Origin: Chryseobacterium fluminis
GTDB taxonomy: Bacteria; Bacteroidota; Bacteroidia; Flavobacteriales; Weeksellaceae
Assembly (NCBI RefSeq): GCF_026314945.1
Contig: NZ_CP111121.1
Coordinates: 2,232,001 to 2,296,000 of the forward strand
Length of the DNA stretch: 64,000 nt
Reading direction: 5' to 3'
Shown here: one piece after another, positions 56,801 to 64,000 of the stretch
How the letters are laid out: each line of letters begins with the position of its first letter
Numbering within the stretch: the stretch's first letter is position 1
Translations under genes and position numbers: made by a program
Notes under the pieces: model-generated
The model's database searches: none
The model's input: the letters and a program-made list of their open reading frames with translations, nothing else
What the model was told of the DNA's origin: nothing

Positions 56801-57436
56801 TCATGTATTAGGTTGAGGGGTATATCTCAGATAAGGCTTTATTTCAGTAACACCCTTTGGAAATATCTTTCTGGCATCTTCTGTAGAAATCGTTGGGGGA
56901 ACGATGACGTCATCTCCATCCTTCCAGTTGACAGGCGTTGCTATTTTATGAGAATCTACTAACTGCAGAGAATCGAGTACTCTTAAAATTTCATCGAAAT
57001 TTCTTCCTGTAGATGCGGGATACGTTATGATTAACCTCACTTTCTTTTCCGGATCTATAATGAGTAAAGACCGTACAGTGGCTGTCGCTGAGGCATTCGG
57101 ATGAATAAAATCATACAGTTCCGAAACCTTTCTTCCTTTGTCCGCAATAATGGGAAACTGTACTTCTGTATTTTGAGTTTCATTAATATCTTTAATCCAG
57201 TTCTGATGGTCTTCTACTCCATCCACACTTAAGGCTATCACTTTTGTTCCCCTTTTCTCAAATTCGGATTTTAACTTTGAGGTATAGCCAAGTTCTGTAG
57301 TACAAACCGGTGTATAGTCTGCCGGATGTGAGAAAAGAATTCCCCATGAATTTCCTAAATAATGATAAAAATCAATATCACCTAAAGATGATTCAGCTTG
57401 AAAGTTCGGTGCGGTGTCTCCCAGTTTAATTGACAT
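56801..57436 (-). CDS. Peroxiredoxin, 1-Cys (Prx6) type
   Basis: 211 residues. The peroxidatic cysteine is in HPADYTPVCTTELGYTS, and KVIALSVDGVEDHQNWIKDI and RSLLIIDPEKKVRLI complete the AhpC-TSA fold. The C-terminal dimerisation part with PTISTEDARKIFP and the absence of an obvious resolving cysteine place it in the Prx6 group. Reduces hydrogen peroxide and organic peroxides. Its promoter carries a perfect palindrome. Confidence 0.94.
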   Translation of the reverse strand: MSIKLGDTAPNFQAESSLGDIDFYHYLGNSWGILFSHPADYTPVCTTELGYTSKLKSEFEKRGTKVIALSVDGVEDHQNWIKDINETQNTEVQFPIIADKGRKVSELYDFIHPNASATATVRSLLIIDPEKKVRLIITYPASTGRNFDEILRVLDSLQLVDSHKIATPVNWKDGDDVIVPPTISTEDARKIFPKGVTEIKPYLRYTPQPNT

Positions 57437-57452
57437 AATATTCTGCTTTGTT

Positions 57453-57473
57453 AGTCTACAAATTTAGTAGACT
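57453..57473 (-). promoter_or_regulatory. Palindromic operator overlapping the peroxiredoxin -7 element
   Basis: AGTCTAC (57453-57459) and GTAGACT (57467-57473) form a perfect inverted repeat with a 7-bp spacer that holds most of the -7 element TAAATTTG (57459-57466, minus strand). The layout suits a repressor; the core CTAC-AAATTTA-GTAG type recalls Rrf2/IscR-family sites in Bacteroidetes, which is an inference. Confidence 0.55.
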
Positions 57474-57537
57474 TTTTAATACTGGCAAAATTTTTGTTTA
57501 AAATTTTTTATATTTAATTAAAATAATTCTTAAGTTC

Positions 57538-58419
57538 ATGCAAAAAAATGGTTTAAGCTACATCGATGTCGTCTATAGAGTCCTGGAAAACTGGTATATT
57601 AAATTTGCAGAACTTACTCCCAAATTAATCGTAGGGATTTTAGTATTCTCTTTTTTTCTGATCACGAGTAAATATTTAAGTTTATTCTCTGTTAAAATTT
57701 TCCACAAACTATTTCCCAAGAGTAAAAAAGAAAGCTCACTGGTCACTTTAATCAGTATTTTCAGGTTTGTCATCATGCTGATGGGCACATTCATAGCCTT
57801 GGAAATCATGGGATTCAGCGGTTTTCTGTGGAAATTTATAGGAAGTTTAGGAGTCGCAGGGGTTATTGCCGGTGTTGCCTTAAAAGATTTGGTATCCAGT
57901 ATATTCTCCGGCATGCTGATTGGCATTGATAAAGCATTTAAGGTGGGGGATTATATTACCATCGGTACCCATTCAGGAACCGTACAGGAAATTGGTTTTT
58001 TAACAACCAAGATCATTACTGATGACGGGAAGAAAGCCTACATCCCCAATCAGGTTATTTTCAATGCTCCTTTCTATAATATAACGGCTTCACCTCAACG
58101 GAAGATTATTTTAAATTTTGAAATTCCGGCTGATGAGGATATTTACAAAGCTCAGCGGGGTGTTTCAGAGGTTATTAAAAATCTTGAAGATGTAGACCGA
58201 TTAGATACTGCTGAGGTTATTTTCACAGATTTAAAACAGGGAACATTCAATCTGCAGGTAAAATTCTGGATGAAGGTTGGGGCTAATATGGTTCACTTAA
58301 AAAGTGATGCCTTGATGAAGATCAAAGCACGTCTTGACAGCGATGATATTCAGCTGGTAACGCCTACCAGTATCAATATTACAAATGGAGAAGGTTTCAT
58401 TAACGAAAATCACGATTAA
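57538..58419 (+). CDS. Mechanosensitive ion channel, MscS type
   Basis: 293 residues. Three hydrophobic segments in the first 120 residues; TM3 pore helix LGVAGVIAGVALKDLVSSIFSG is the Gly/Ala-rich MscS signature, followed by the beta domain (GDYITIGTHSGTVQEIGFLTTKI) and the C-terminal alpha/beta domain. Opens on membrane tension to release solutes. Confidence 0.94.
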   Translation: MQKNGLSYIDVVYRVLENWYIKFAELTPKLIVGILVFSFFLITSKYLSLFSVKIFHKLFPKSKKESSLVTLISIFRFVIMLMGTFIALEIMGFSGFLWKFIGSLGVAGVIAGVALKDLVSSIFSGMLIGIDKAFKVGDYITIGTHSGTVQEIGFLTTKIITDDGKKAYIPNQVIFNAPFYNITASPQRKIILNFEIPADEDIYKAQRGVSEVIKNLEDVDRLDTAEVIFTDLKQGTFNLQVKFWMKVGANMVHLKSDALMKIKARLDSDDIQLVTPTSINITNGEGFINENHD

Positions 58420-58427
58420 AATAAAGA

Positions 58428-58453
58428 CTGCCTAAGAAGGCGGTTTTTTTTTT
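58428..58453 (+). terminator. Terminator after the MscS gene
   Basis: CTGCCT (58428-58433) pairs with AGGCGG (58438-58443, one G-U pair), followed by a long T run. Confidence 0.7.
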
Positions 58454-58491
58454 ATGAGTTATACAGATCTATCCTTAATTTTCAAAAAAAT

Positions 58492-58522
58492 AAACCGTTC
58501 CAAAAATGAAACGGTTTTTATT
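58492..58522 (-). terminator. Terminator after sucC
   Basis: AAACCGTT (58492-58499) pairs with AACGGTTT (58510-58517). A/T-rich flanks make it usable on both strands, and it lies 20 bp after the sucC stop on the minus strand. Confidence 0.7.
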
Positions 58523-58541
58523 TTATATAAGAATTTCAGTA

Positions 58542-59732
58542 TTATGCTAAAACTTCTTTTACTTTGTTGGCTGCTTCTTCTAAAGTAATTGCAGAATGTA
58601 CAGGAAGACCTGAATCATCGATTAACTGCTTCGCTTCAACAGCATTTGTTCCCTGCAATCTTACGATTAACGGAACCGGAAGGCTTCCCATCGCTTTATA
58701 AGCGTCAACTACACCCTGAGCTACTCTGTCGCATCTTACGATACCCCCAAAGATATTGATCAGGATCGCCTTTACGTTTGGATCTCTAAGGATAATTCCG
58801 AAAGCAGTCTGTACTCTTTGAGCATCAGCAGTTCCACCCACGTCCAGGAAGTTGGCAGGGTTACCACCGGATAATTTAATGATATCCATGGTAGCCATTG
58901 CCAGACCTGCACCATTCACCATACAGGCAACGTTACCGTCCAGTTTTACGAAGTTAAGACCGGCTTCACCCGCTTCAACATCAATAGGATCTTCTTCTCT
59001 CGTATCTCTAAGCGCCTCAAGATCTTTGTGACGGAATAATGAGTTTCCATCCAAAGTTACTTTAGCATCTACAGCGATAATTTTATTATCAGAAGTTTTC
59101 AGCACAGGGTTGATTTCAAAAAGAGAGGCATCAATTCCTGTATATGCATTGTATAAAGAAGAGATAAATTTTACAAATTCTTTAAATGCATTTCCTTCAA
59201 GACCTAAATTGAAAGCAATTTTTCTGGCCTGGAAACCCTGAAGACCCAAAGCAGGATCGATCAGTTCATTGTGAATCAAATGAGGAGTTACCTCAGCAAC
59301 GTGCTCGATATCCATTCCACCTTCAGTAGAATATACGATCGTATTTTTACCTTCAGCTCTGTCTAAAAGAATAGAAACATAAAATTCTTTAGTTTCTGTT
59401 TCTCCCGGATAATATACATCCTCTGCAACCAATACAGAATTTACCAATTTGCCTTCAGCAGAAGTCTGCGGAGTAATCAACTGCATTCCGATGATGTTCT
59501 GCGCGTTTTCTTTAAGTTTATCCATATTCGGAGAGAACTTAACACCGCCTCCTTTACCACGTCCGCCTGCGTGAATCTGTGCTTTTACAACCCATCCCTG
59601 AGCGCCGGTTTCAGCAGTTAGTTTTTCAGCAGCCGCTACCGCTTCGTCTACGTTATTTGCTACGTAACCACGTTGGATAGCTACTCCGTACTTTGATAAA
59701 ATCTCTTTTGATTGATACTCGTGAAGATTCAT
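58542..59732 (-). CDS. sucC: Succinyl-CoA synthetase beta subunit (ADP-forming)
   Basis: 396 residues. MNLHEYQSKEILSKYGVAI and the ATP-grasp VKAQIHAGGRGKGGGVKF, then GGMDIEHVAEVTPHLIH, NGAGLAMATMDIIKL, FLDVGGTADAQRV and NIFGGIVRCDRVAQG match SucC. Converts succinyl-CoA to succinate with ATP formation in the citric acid cycle. The alpha subunit gene is not next to it. Confidence 0.97.
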   Translation of the reverse strand: MNLHEYQSKEILSKYGVAIQRGYVANNVDEAVAAAEKLTAETGAQGWVVKAQIHAGGRGKGGGVKFSPNMDKLKENAQNIIGMQLITPQTSAEGKLVNSVLVAEDVYYPGETETKEFYVSILLDRAEGKNTIVYSTEGGMDIEHVAEVTPHLIHNELIDPALGLQGFQARKIAFNLGLEGNAFKEFVKFISSLYNAYTGIDASLFEINPVLKTSDNKIIAVDAKVTLDGNSLFRHKDLEALRDTREEDPIDVEAGEAGLNFVKLDGNVACMVNGAGLAMATMDIIKLSGGNPANFLDVGGTADAQRVQTAFGIILRDPNVKAILINIFGGIVRCDRVAQGVVDAYKAMGSLPVPLIVRLQGTNAVEAKQLIDDSGLPVHSAITLEEAANKVKEVLA

Positions 59733-59770
59733 ATTATTTTTATTATTTTATTTTAAAATTTAAAGGTTGA

Positions 59771-59800
59771 CAAATTTACTAAAAAGACACGGAAGTTCAA
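59771..59800 (-). promoter_or_regulatory. Promoter of sucC (-7 TAAATTTG, -33 TTG)
   Basis: On the minus strand, TTG at 59798-59800 and TAAATTTG at 59771-59778 are spaced 19 bp, near the flavobacterial consensus, 38 bp before the ATG. Confidence 0.6.
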
Positions 59801-59863
59801 GTTTATTGACTCAAAATTTAAAGTACAGAGAACTTGTTTTTTAACATATCCTGCAAATTTGCT

Positions 59864-61141
59864 TTATTCCCCGGCTAATCTTTCAGATTGAGAACCGATA
59901 AACGGAATTTTGGGAGCCAGAAAATACCCTGTTAAGCTGGCAAAAAGGATCGGTACAAAGTAGGTAAACCCTGTTAATGTTCCCAAAATAATGGTGGTAC
60001 TCATCGGGGTTCTGGTGACACATGCATTGATGGCAGCCATACAGCTTACGATTGCCAGAGTCGTATCAACTGCCGGAAATAGGTGGTGAATGATTAATCC
60101 CAAAGTGGTTCCTACAAAGAAAAGCGGAATGATAAAACCGCCTCTCCAGCCCGAAGTAACCGTAATGGCTATGGCTATCATTTTGAAAACCAGGATGAGA
60201 ACAAGAAAGTTCAGTGCGAAATTTCCGTTAAGTAAATGATTAACTTCATTATGCCCAAAGTATCTTGTCAGTGGGAAGTAGAAAGCGATTATTCCTAAAA
60301 TAATTCCGCCGGCTGATGTTTTAATGTAAATAGGGAATTTTCTGTATTCAAATATTCTTTTGAAAAATTTTACAACAAAAATAAAAATCCATCCAAATAA
60401 AGTTCCCACGATTCCGAAAGCCGTAGCATAGGCAAAATCGTAAACTCCTGTATAGTGATAAGCTTTCAGATCCCAGGTGGCTCCTATTCCCAAATGAATG
60501 ATCAGCGCAAACATCAGATAACTGAAGCAACTTGCCACCAGGGCAGGGATAATTGCTTTGTAATATTCCACCGCATGTTTGTGATGGAGTATTTCAAGTG
60601 AAAAAAGACTTCCTCCCAACGGAGCTCCGAAAAGTGCGGTAAAACCGGATGCCATTCCTGCAATGCTCAAGGAGCGTAATTCTTCACCTTTGAGCCTGAA
60701 AATTTTCCCCAGCCACGTTCCTGTAGAACCTGTCACCTGAACTAAAGGTGCTTCCGGTCCCAAACTTCCTCCTGATGCTACACAGAAAAGAGATGACAGA
60801 ATCATGGAAGGATTATTTTTCGGTTCCAGTTTTCCTTTATTAAACCTGATGTTATTGACAATTAAGTGAATTTCTCCGGGATCACCGATAAAGTGAATCA
60901 CCAGTCCCGCCAGAAGACCTGATACGGCCATGGTAGGAATGACCATCCAGCCTTGAAACTGCGCTAGAAACTCAGTAAAGTGTTCAAGGACGATCCAGTA
61001 CAGTCCGGCTATAATTCCACCGACCAGACCCGTGACAGCCCACATGAAAAAAGTCCGGCTGAATACAAACGGGTTAAATCTGATGGGCTGATCCAAAAGA
61101 TTAAATGTTTTGATCAAACGTCTTCTTCTATTGATTTTCAT
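59864..61141 (-). CDS. ClC family chloride channel/antiporter
   Basis: 425 residues with ten or more hydrophobic segments. ASGGSLGPEAPLVQVTGSTG aligns with the ClC gating-glutamate region (the Glu is in GPEAP), and GFTALFGAPLGGSLFSLEIL and SGWRGGFIIPLFFVG are further ClC signatures. The N-terminal anion motif is less clear. No CBS domains. Probably exchanges chloride for protons or passes anions. Confidence 0.88.
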   Translation of the reverse strand: MKINRRRRLIKTFNLLDQPIRFNPFVFSRTFFMWAVTGLVGGIIAGLYWIVLEHFTEFLAQFQGWMVIPTMAVSGLLAGLVIHFIGDPGEIHLIVNNIRFNKGKLEPKNNPSMILSSLFCVASGGSLGPEAPLVQVTGSTGTWLGKIFRLKGEELRSLSIAGMASGFTALFGAPLGGSLFSLEILHHKHAVEYYKAIIPALVASCFSYLMFALIIHLGIGATWDLKAYHYTGVYDFAYATAFGIVGTLFGWIFIFVVKFFKRIFEYRKFPIYIKTSAGGIILGIIAFYFPLTRYFGHNEVNHLLNGNFALNFLVLILVFKMIAIAITVTSGWRGGFIIPLFFVGTTLGLIIHHLFPAVDTTLAIVSCMAAINACVTRTPMSTTIILGTLTGFTYFVPILFASLTGYFLAPKIPFIGSQSERLAGE

Positions 61142-61269
61142 TTTAATACATTTTTAAAATTACGATCATCATTCTGTATTAATTTCTGTTCCTGTTTAGT
61201 AAATAGTCTTGCAGAGAAACTATTCTTGTAAACGAAGGATTCCCAATCCGAATTGTACTTGTAACCCAT
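61138..61269 (-). CDS. Possible 43-residue ORF overlapping the ClC start
   Basis: A frame starting MGYKYNSDWESFVYKNSF and rich in Lys/Gln/Asn ends with TGA overlapping the ClC ATG (ATGA), which suggests coupling. No family is recognised and it has no signal or membrane segment. It may be a gene remnant or chance. Confidence 0.25.
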   Translation of the reverse strand: MGYKYNSDWESFVYKNSFSARLFTKQEQKLIQNDDRNFKNVLK

Positions 61270-61342
61270 CTGAATCAGGTTATGGCCACATCATGTTTTT
61301 TTATTAGACCGTGTTTTGACGCTCGCTTCGCTCGCGCTTCTT

Positions 61343-61729
61343 TTACATCCTGTTTTTAGCAAAATAAAAAATCAGCATTCCCCAGCTCAGGATCATCAGT
61401 AAACCTCCCAGTGGAGTAATGGGACCCAAAAACTTGAGATTGACCCCTAAATAATCCTGAAGACTCAGAAAATAAATGCTTACGGAGAACATAAAAGTTC
61501 CGATGATCATTAAAAGGGAAGTCCACTTTTCCGAAGGAGTTTCAAACTTCAGGATGTAGCCGACGATCAATAGAAAGAAGGCAGCATACATCTGATATCG
61601 CACTCCGGTTTCAAAGCTTTCCAGCCTTTCAACGGATAAAATTTTCTTTAAAGCGTGTGCGCCGAACGCTCCTAAAATTACGGACAGCATTCCGTAAACG
61701 GCACCAAAAATTAATGTAATTGTTTTCAT
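61343..61729 (-). CDS. DUF423 family membrane protein
   Basis: 128 residues with four hydrophobic segments. GAVYGMLSVILGAFGAHALKK and SLERLESFETGVRYQMYAAFFLL-type text match DUF423 (YwdK-like) proteins. Function unknown. Only 1 bp separates it from the DUF3298 gene. Confidence 0.85.
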   Translation of the reverse strand: MKTITLIFGAVYGMLSVILGAFGAHALKKILSVERLESFETGVRYQMYAAFFLLIVGYILKFETPSEKWTSLLMIIGTFMFSVSIYFLSLQDYLGVNLKFLGPITPLGGLLMILSWGMLIFYFAKNRM

Positions 61730-61730
61730 T

Positions 61731-62801
61731 TTATAACTCTTCTAATTCTAGGGTTAAATATTTTTTTGTTTTATAATCCTGCCAGGTTCCAATGATTTTG
61801 CTTCCTTTCAAATCCGCTTCTATTAAGGCTCTTGGAACCCATTCTTTAAGTTCTTCGCTATGATAATCATCTTCGGTGATAGAAAAATGATTGTGAATAA
61901 ACTCTCCTCTCCAGTTAATCGGTTTTTTATTCTTATCATACCAATAAGTGGCGGAAAAAGAATCGTCCTCATTAATTTCGTTAAACAAAACCGTAACAGG
62001 ATATTTTCCGTCAATTTTTCCTTTGAACAGTTTATTCCCGGGTCCAGTCTGCTCTACCTTTTCCGAACCTGAAATCAGATTTTTACCATAAATACTCAGG
62101 TATTTTTCAAGTTCTTTATAGGTAAATTCAAGTTCATGACTTCCCAGATCGTCCAATGCCCTCATCGCATGGTTAGAACATCTGCCTGCCACAAAAGTAA
62201 TTTTATCCTTACCAAAAAAATACCGGATACCCTTCAAAGTATGTTCTATGAAACAATCTTCATACATTGCAATTTGATCCTGAATCTCCTCTGATGGATT
62301 TTTTTCAGATTTTAATTTCAAAAGAAAGTCATTCACTCTTTTTTTTACTCTACTTTGAATCAAACCATTGACTGTTTTCCTGCTCTCTGCCTGAAATAAA
62401 TCTTCAGCATTGATAAAATTTCCCGTCCTTAGATCAAAATTCTTCCAATCTTCAAATTCTTCAGGATAAGCTCCAGAAGCTTCACCATGAATACCCATTG
62501 TTAAGATATTTTTAGACGTTTCCAGTTTCTCCCAATCATAGAAGTAAACATAGTTGGAATAAGAATTGGTTGCGGTAGAGGCCAGTTTAAAAGGATTTCC
62601 ACCAGAATTCGGAATATATTCCAGTTCTTTCACCTGCAGAAATGTATTGATCTTATCGGCAATTGCTGGATTTCCTGCATAAGTAACCACAGGAAATACA
62701 AAGTTTTCAGATTTTGGCGGCAGGTTATTTATTTTCACTTCTTTCTGCTGCGAAAAGCCTAACCCTGAAATCAGTAAGAAAAATACAATACTTTTTTTCA
62801 C
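61731..62801 (-). CDS. DUF3298/DUF4163-like secreted protein (RsiV-like)
   Basis: 356 residues with a signal peptide (IVFFLLISGLGFSQQ). SYSNYVYFYDWEKLE and GAYPEEFEDWKNFDLRTGNFI resemble DUF4163, and ...ALDDLGSHELEFTYKELEKY DUF3298, both found in RsiV/YdaF-type envelope proteins. A C-terminal extension follows. The start is GTG at 62801, overlapping the stop of the small gene upstream (TAGTG). Confidence 0.7.
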   Translation of the reverse strand: MKKSIVFFLLISGLGFSQQKEVKINNLPPKSENFVFPVVTYAGNPAIADKINTFLQVKELEYIPNSGGNPFKLASTATNSYSNYVYFYDWEKLETSKNILTMGIHGEASGAYPEEFEDWKNFDLRTGNFINAEDLFQAESRKTVNGLIQSRVKKRVNDFLLKLKSEKNPSEEIQDQIAMYEDCFIEHTLKGIRYFFGKDKITFVAGRCSNHAMRALDDLGSHELEFTYKELEKYLSIYGKNLISGSEKVEQTGPGNKLFKGKIDGKYPVTVLFNEINEDDSFSATYWYDKNKKPINWRGEFIHNHFSITEDDYHSEELKEWVPRALIEADLKGSKIIGTWQDYKTKKYLTLELEEL

Positions 62802-62968
62802 TATTTTGATTTTAAGTACATTAAAATGAACTTAGCAACCAACGTAGAGATTCCCAAAATGATAAACAGGTTGGAAAATCTTTTGGAACTCCTGAATCCG
62901 GGATGCTCAGTTTTTTTTAAAAAGAATCCGAAAATCAGAAATACGATGGGAATAATAATCTGCAGCAT
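62801..62968 (-). CDS. 55-residue membrane protein nested between HMG-CoA reductase and DUF3298 genes
   Basis: The frame starts MLQIIIPIVFLIFGFFLKK and ends YLKSK. Two hydrophobic segments flank a short basic loop (EHPGFRSSKRF). The ATG overlaps the stop of HMG-CoA reductase (TGATG) and the stop TAG overlaps the GTG of the next gene, so all three are translationally coupled. No family recognised. The tight overlaps and clean membrane pattern make it a real gene. Confidence 0.7.
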   Translation of the reverse strand: MLQIIIPIVFLIFGFFLKKTEHPGFRSSKRFSNLFIILGISTLVAKFILMYLKSK

Positions 62969-64000
62969 CAGTTTCCTCTCAAACGGTTAAATTCATTGAT
63001 CACTTCGTGGTGGGTCACCGTTTTATCTTTAAAATAAGTGACAAAATGCTGTTTTTCCTCTTCTGTTGCACCCATTTGGTTCAGGATATTCAGCAAATGC
63101 ATTTTCATATGTCCTTTCTGGATTCCCGTGGTTATCAGAGAGCGTAGTGCTCCGAAATTCTGAGCCAGTCCTGAAACCGCCAGAATACTCATTAATTCCT
63201 GAGCAGACGGTTTCCCCAGCAGTGCCAGTGAAAATTTTACCAACGGATGGAGATTCGTCAGCCCTCCCACGACTCCCACTGATATCGGAAGATCGATCCA
63301 GAATCTGAATATTCCGTTGTCTGTAGTGCAGTGCGTCAGTGAAGCATATTTCCCGTCTCTGGCCGCATAGGCGTGTGCACAGGCTTCTGTGGCCCTGAAA
63401 TCGTTTCCGGTTGCAATTACCACAGCGTCTACCCCATTCATGATGCCTTTATTGTGAGTAGTAGCACGGAAAGGCTCGATCTCCGCAATGGTTACTGCCT
63501 GTTTGAATTTTCTTGCAAATTCTTCGTTGGAAATACCACTGTCATCTTTCAGATCTTCTATGTTACATGAAACCTCAGCCCTTACAATACAGTCCGGAGT
63601 GAAATTGGAAAGAATGTTCATGACGATCTGCAGAGAATTCTTTTCATCCTGCGTGAAATTTTCATCGATTGCCACTTCCTGTTTTAACGTTTTCCCAAAC
63701 TGTTCCAGGCAGGAATTGATAAAATTGGCACCCATGGAATCCACCGTATCAAAACTTGCCTTAAGCTGGTAATAATTGGGCATTTCGGACGTTTTATCCA
63801 CTAATTTGATATCTAAAATCCCGCCGCCGCGATTTCTCATATTCGCCGTAATATCGTTAGTAGCTTCGATTAACTTTTTCTTTAAGTTAAAATTAAAAAA
63901 GTGAAGCAGTTTATGAGATTCGACATTGAAAATAAAATGGGTATGACCCAGTTTCTCATTATTGATGATGGTTGTTTTAAAACCGCCTTTATCGATCCAG
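62968..64000 (-). CDS. Class II hydroxymethylglutaryl-CoA reductase, truncated by window edge
   Basis: The minus-strand frame is open from 64000, so the gene begins beyond the window; the ATG at 63840 is internal. FRATTHNKGIMNGVDAVVIATGNDFRA holds the catalytic lysine and NAD(P)-binding asparagine region, GSMGANFIN-type SMGANFINSCLEQF the substrate loop, and GLAQNFGALRSLITTGIQKGHM-like text, with its histidine, the C-terminal motif. Makes mevalonate for isoprenoids. It heads an overlapping cluster of three small genes. Confidence 0.93.
   Translation of the reverse strand, partial: WIDKGGFKTTIINNEKLGHTHFIFNVESHKLLHFFNFNLKKKLIEATNDITANMRNRGGGILDIKLVDKTSEMPNYYQLKASFDTVDSMGANFINSCLEQFGKTLKQEVAIDENFTQDEKNSLQIVMNILSNFTPDCIVRAEVSCNIEDLKDDSGISNEEFARKFKQAVTIAEIEPFRATTHNKGIMNGVDAVVIATGNDFRATEACAHAYAARDGKYASLTHCTTDNGIFRFWIDLPISVGVVGGLTNLHPLVKFSLALLGKPSAQELMSILAVSGLAQNFGALRSLITTGIQKGHMKMHLLNILNQMGATEEEKQHFVTYFKDKTVTHHEVINEFNRLRGN

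Noticed and set aside
1..64000. CRISPR array, prophage or IS element
   Set aside because: No regularly spaced repeat set, integrase, transposase or structural phage genes were found on either strand.

Overview
The window looks like part of a chromosome from a Flavobacteriia member, most likely Chryseobacterium or a close relative in the Weeksellaceae. This is inferred from low G+C, the Bacteroidetes -7 promoter motif TAnnTTTG in front of many genes, the scarcity of Shine-Dalgarno sequences, type IX secretion (T9SS) C-terminal sorting domains, a class II HMG-CoA reductase, and double-glycine-leader Cys peptides of a kind I associate with Chryseobacterium. No rRNA, prophage, insertion sequence or CRISPR array was recognised. 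Most of the window is ordinary core genome.

Layout. 1-5.9 kb: an RND efflux operon (adaptor, permease, outer-membrane factor); the outer-membrane factor is frameshifted. 5.9-6.7 kb: a small two-gene module on the minus strand, probably a toxin-antitoxin pair with an ADP-ribosyltransferase-like toxin. 6.8-10.6 kb: miaA, then yicC, gmk and nadA. 10.7 kb: a Cys-rich leader peptide gene. 11.0-18.2 kb: a threonine operon (thrA-thrB-thrC) preceded by a 35-residue leader peptide ending in Ile3-Thr7-Pro, which looks like a classical attenuator; folB, a DUF4403 gene and an RDD gene follow with very short gaps. 18.3 kb: tRNA-Cys. 18.9-20 kb: two paralogous six-cysteine double-glycine-type peptides and two hairpin/mini-ORF cassettes. 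20.6-25.3 kb: a glycosyltransferase and a 1264-residue repetitive T9SS adhesin-like protein. 25.3-27.2 kb: a gene-poor, AT-rich stretch with two more hairpin/mini-ORF cassettes. 27.2-41 kb: a glycine-zipper lipoprotein, a polytopic membrane protein, aroC, two thioredoxin-fold proteins, a fused pyrE-pyrF (UMP-synthase-like) gene, an M1-peptidase-like protein that appears to have lost its active site and gained a C-terminal barrel, a small T9SS protein and a large outer-membrane protein. 41-49.8 kb: dusB, deoC with an Lrp/AsnC regulator, an endonuclease/exonuclease/phosphatase protein, trmD, NDH-2, a GH25 lysozyme, a truncated alpha/beta-hydrolase remnant fused to the end of a FemAB/GNAT gene, and a DoxX-like protein. 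49.9-58.4 kb: an ABC-F ATPase, a Gfo/Idh oxidoreductase, a TonB siderophore receptor behind two Fur-like boxes, a frameshifted PepSY protein, a beta-barrel protein, a 1-Cys peroxiredoxin with a perfect palindrome over its promoter, and an MscS channel. 58.5-64 kb: sucC, a ClC channel, and an overlapping minus-strand cluster of HMG-CoA reductase (cut by the window edge), a 55-residue membrane protein, a DUF3298 protein and a DUF423 protein.

The most interesting signals are the Thr leader, the twin Cys-rich peptides and their hairpin cassettes, the TA-like pair, and the operator-like palindromes. Two genes carry single-base frameshifts that could be real or assembly errors; a third is a genuine-looking truncated remnant.
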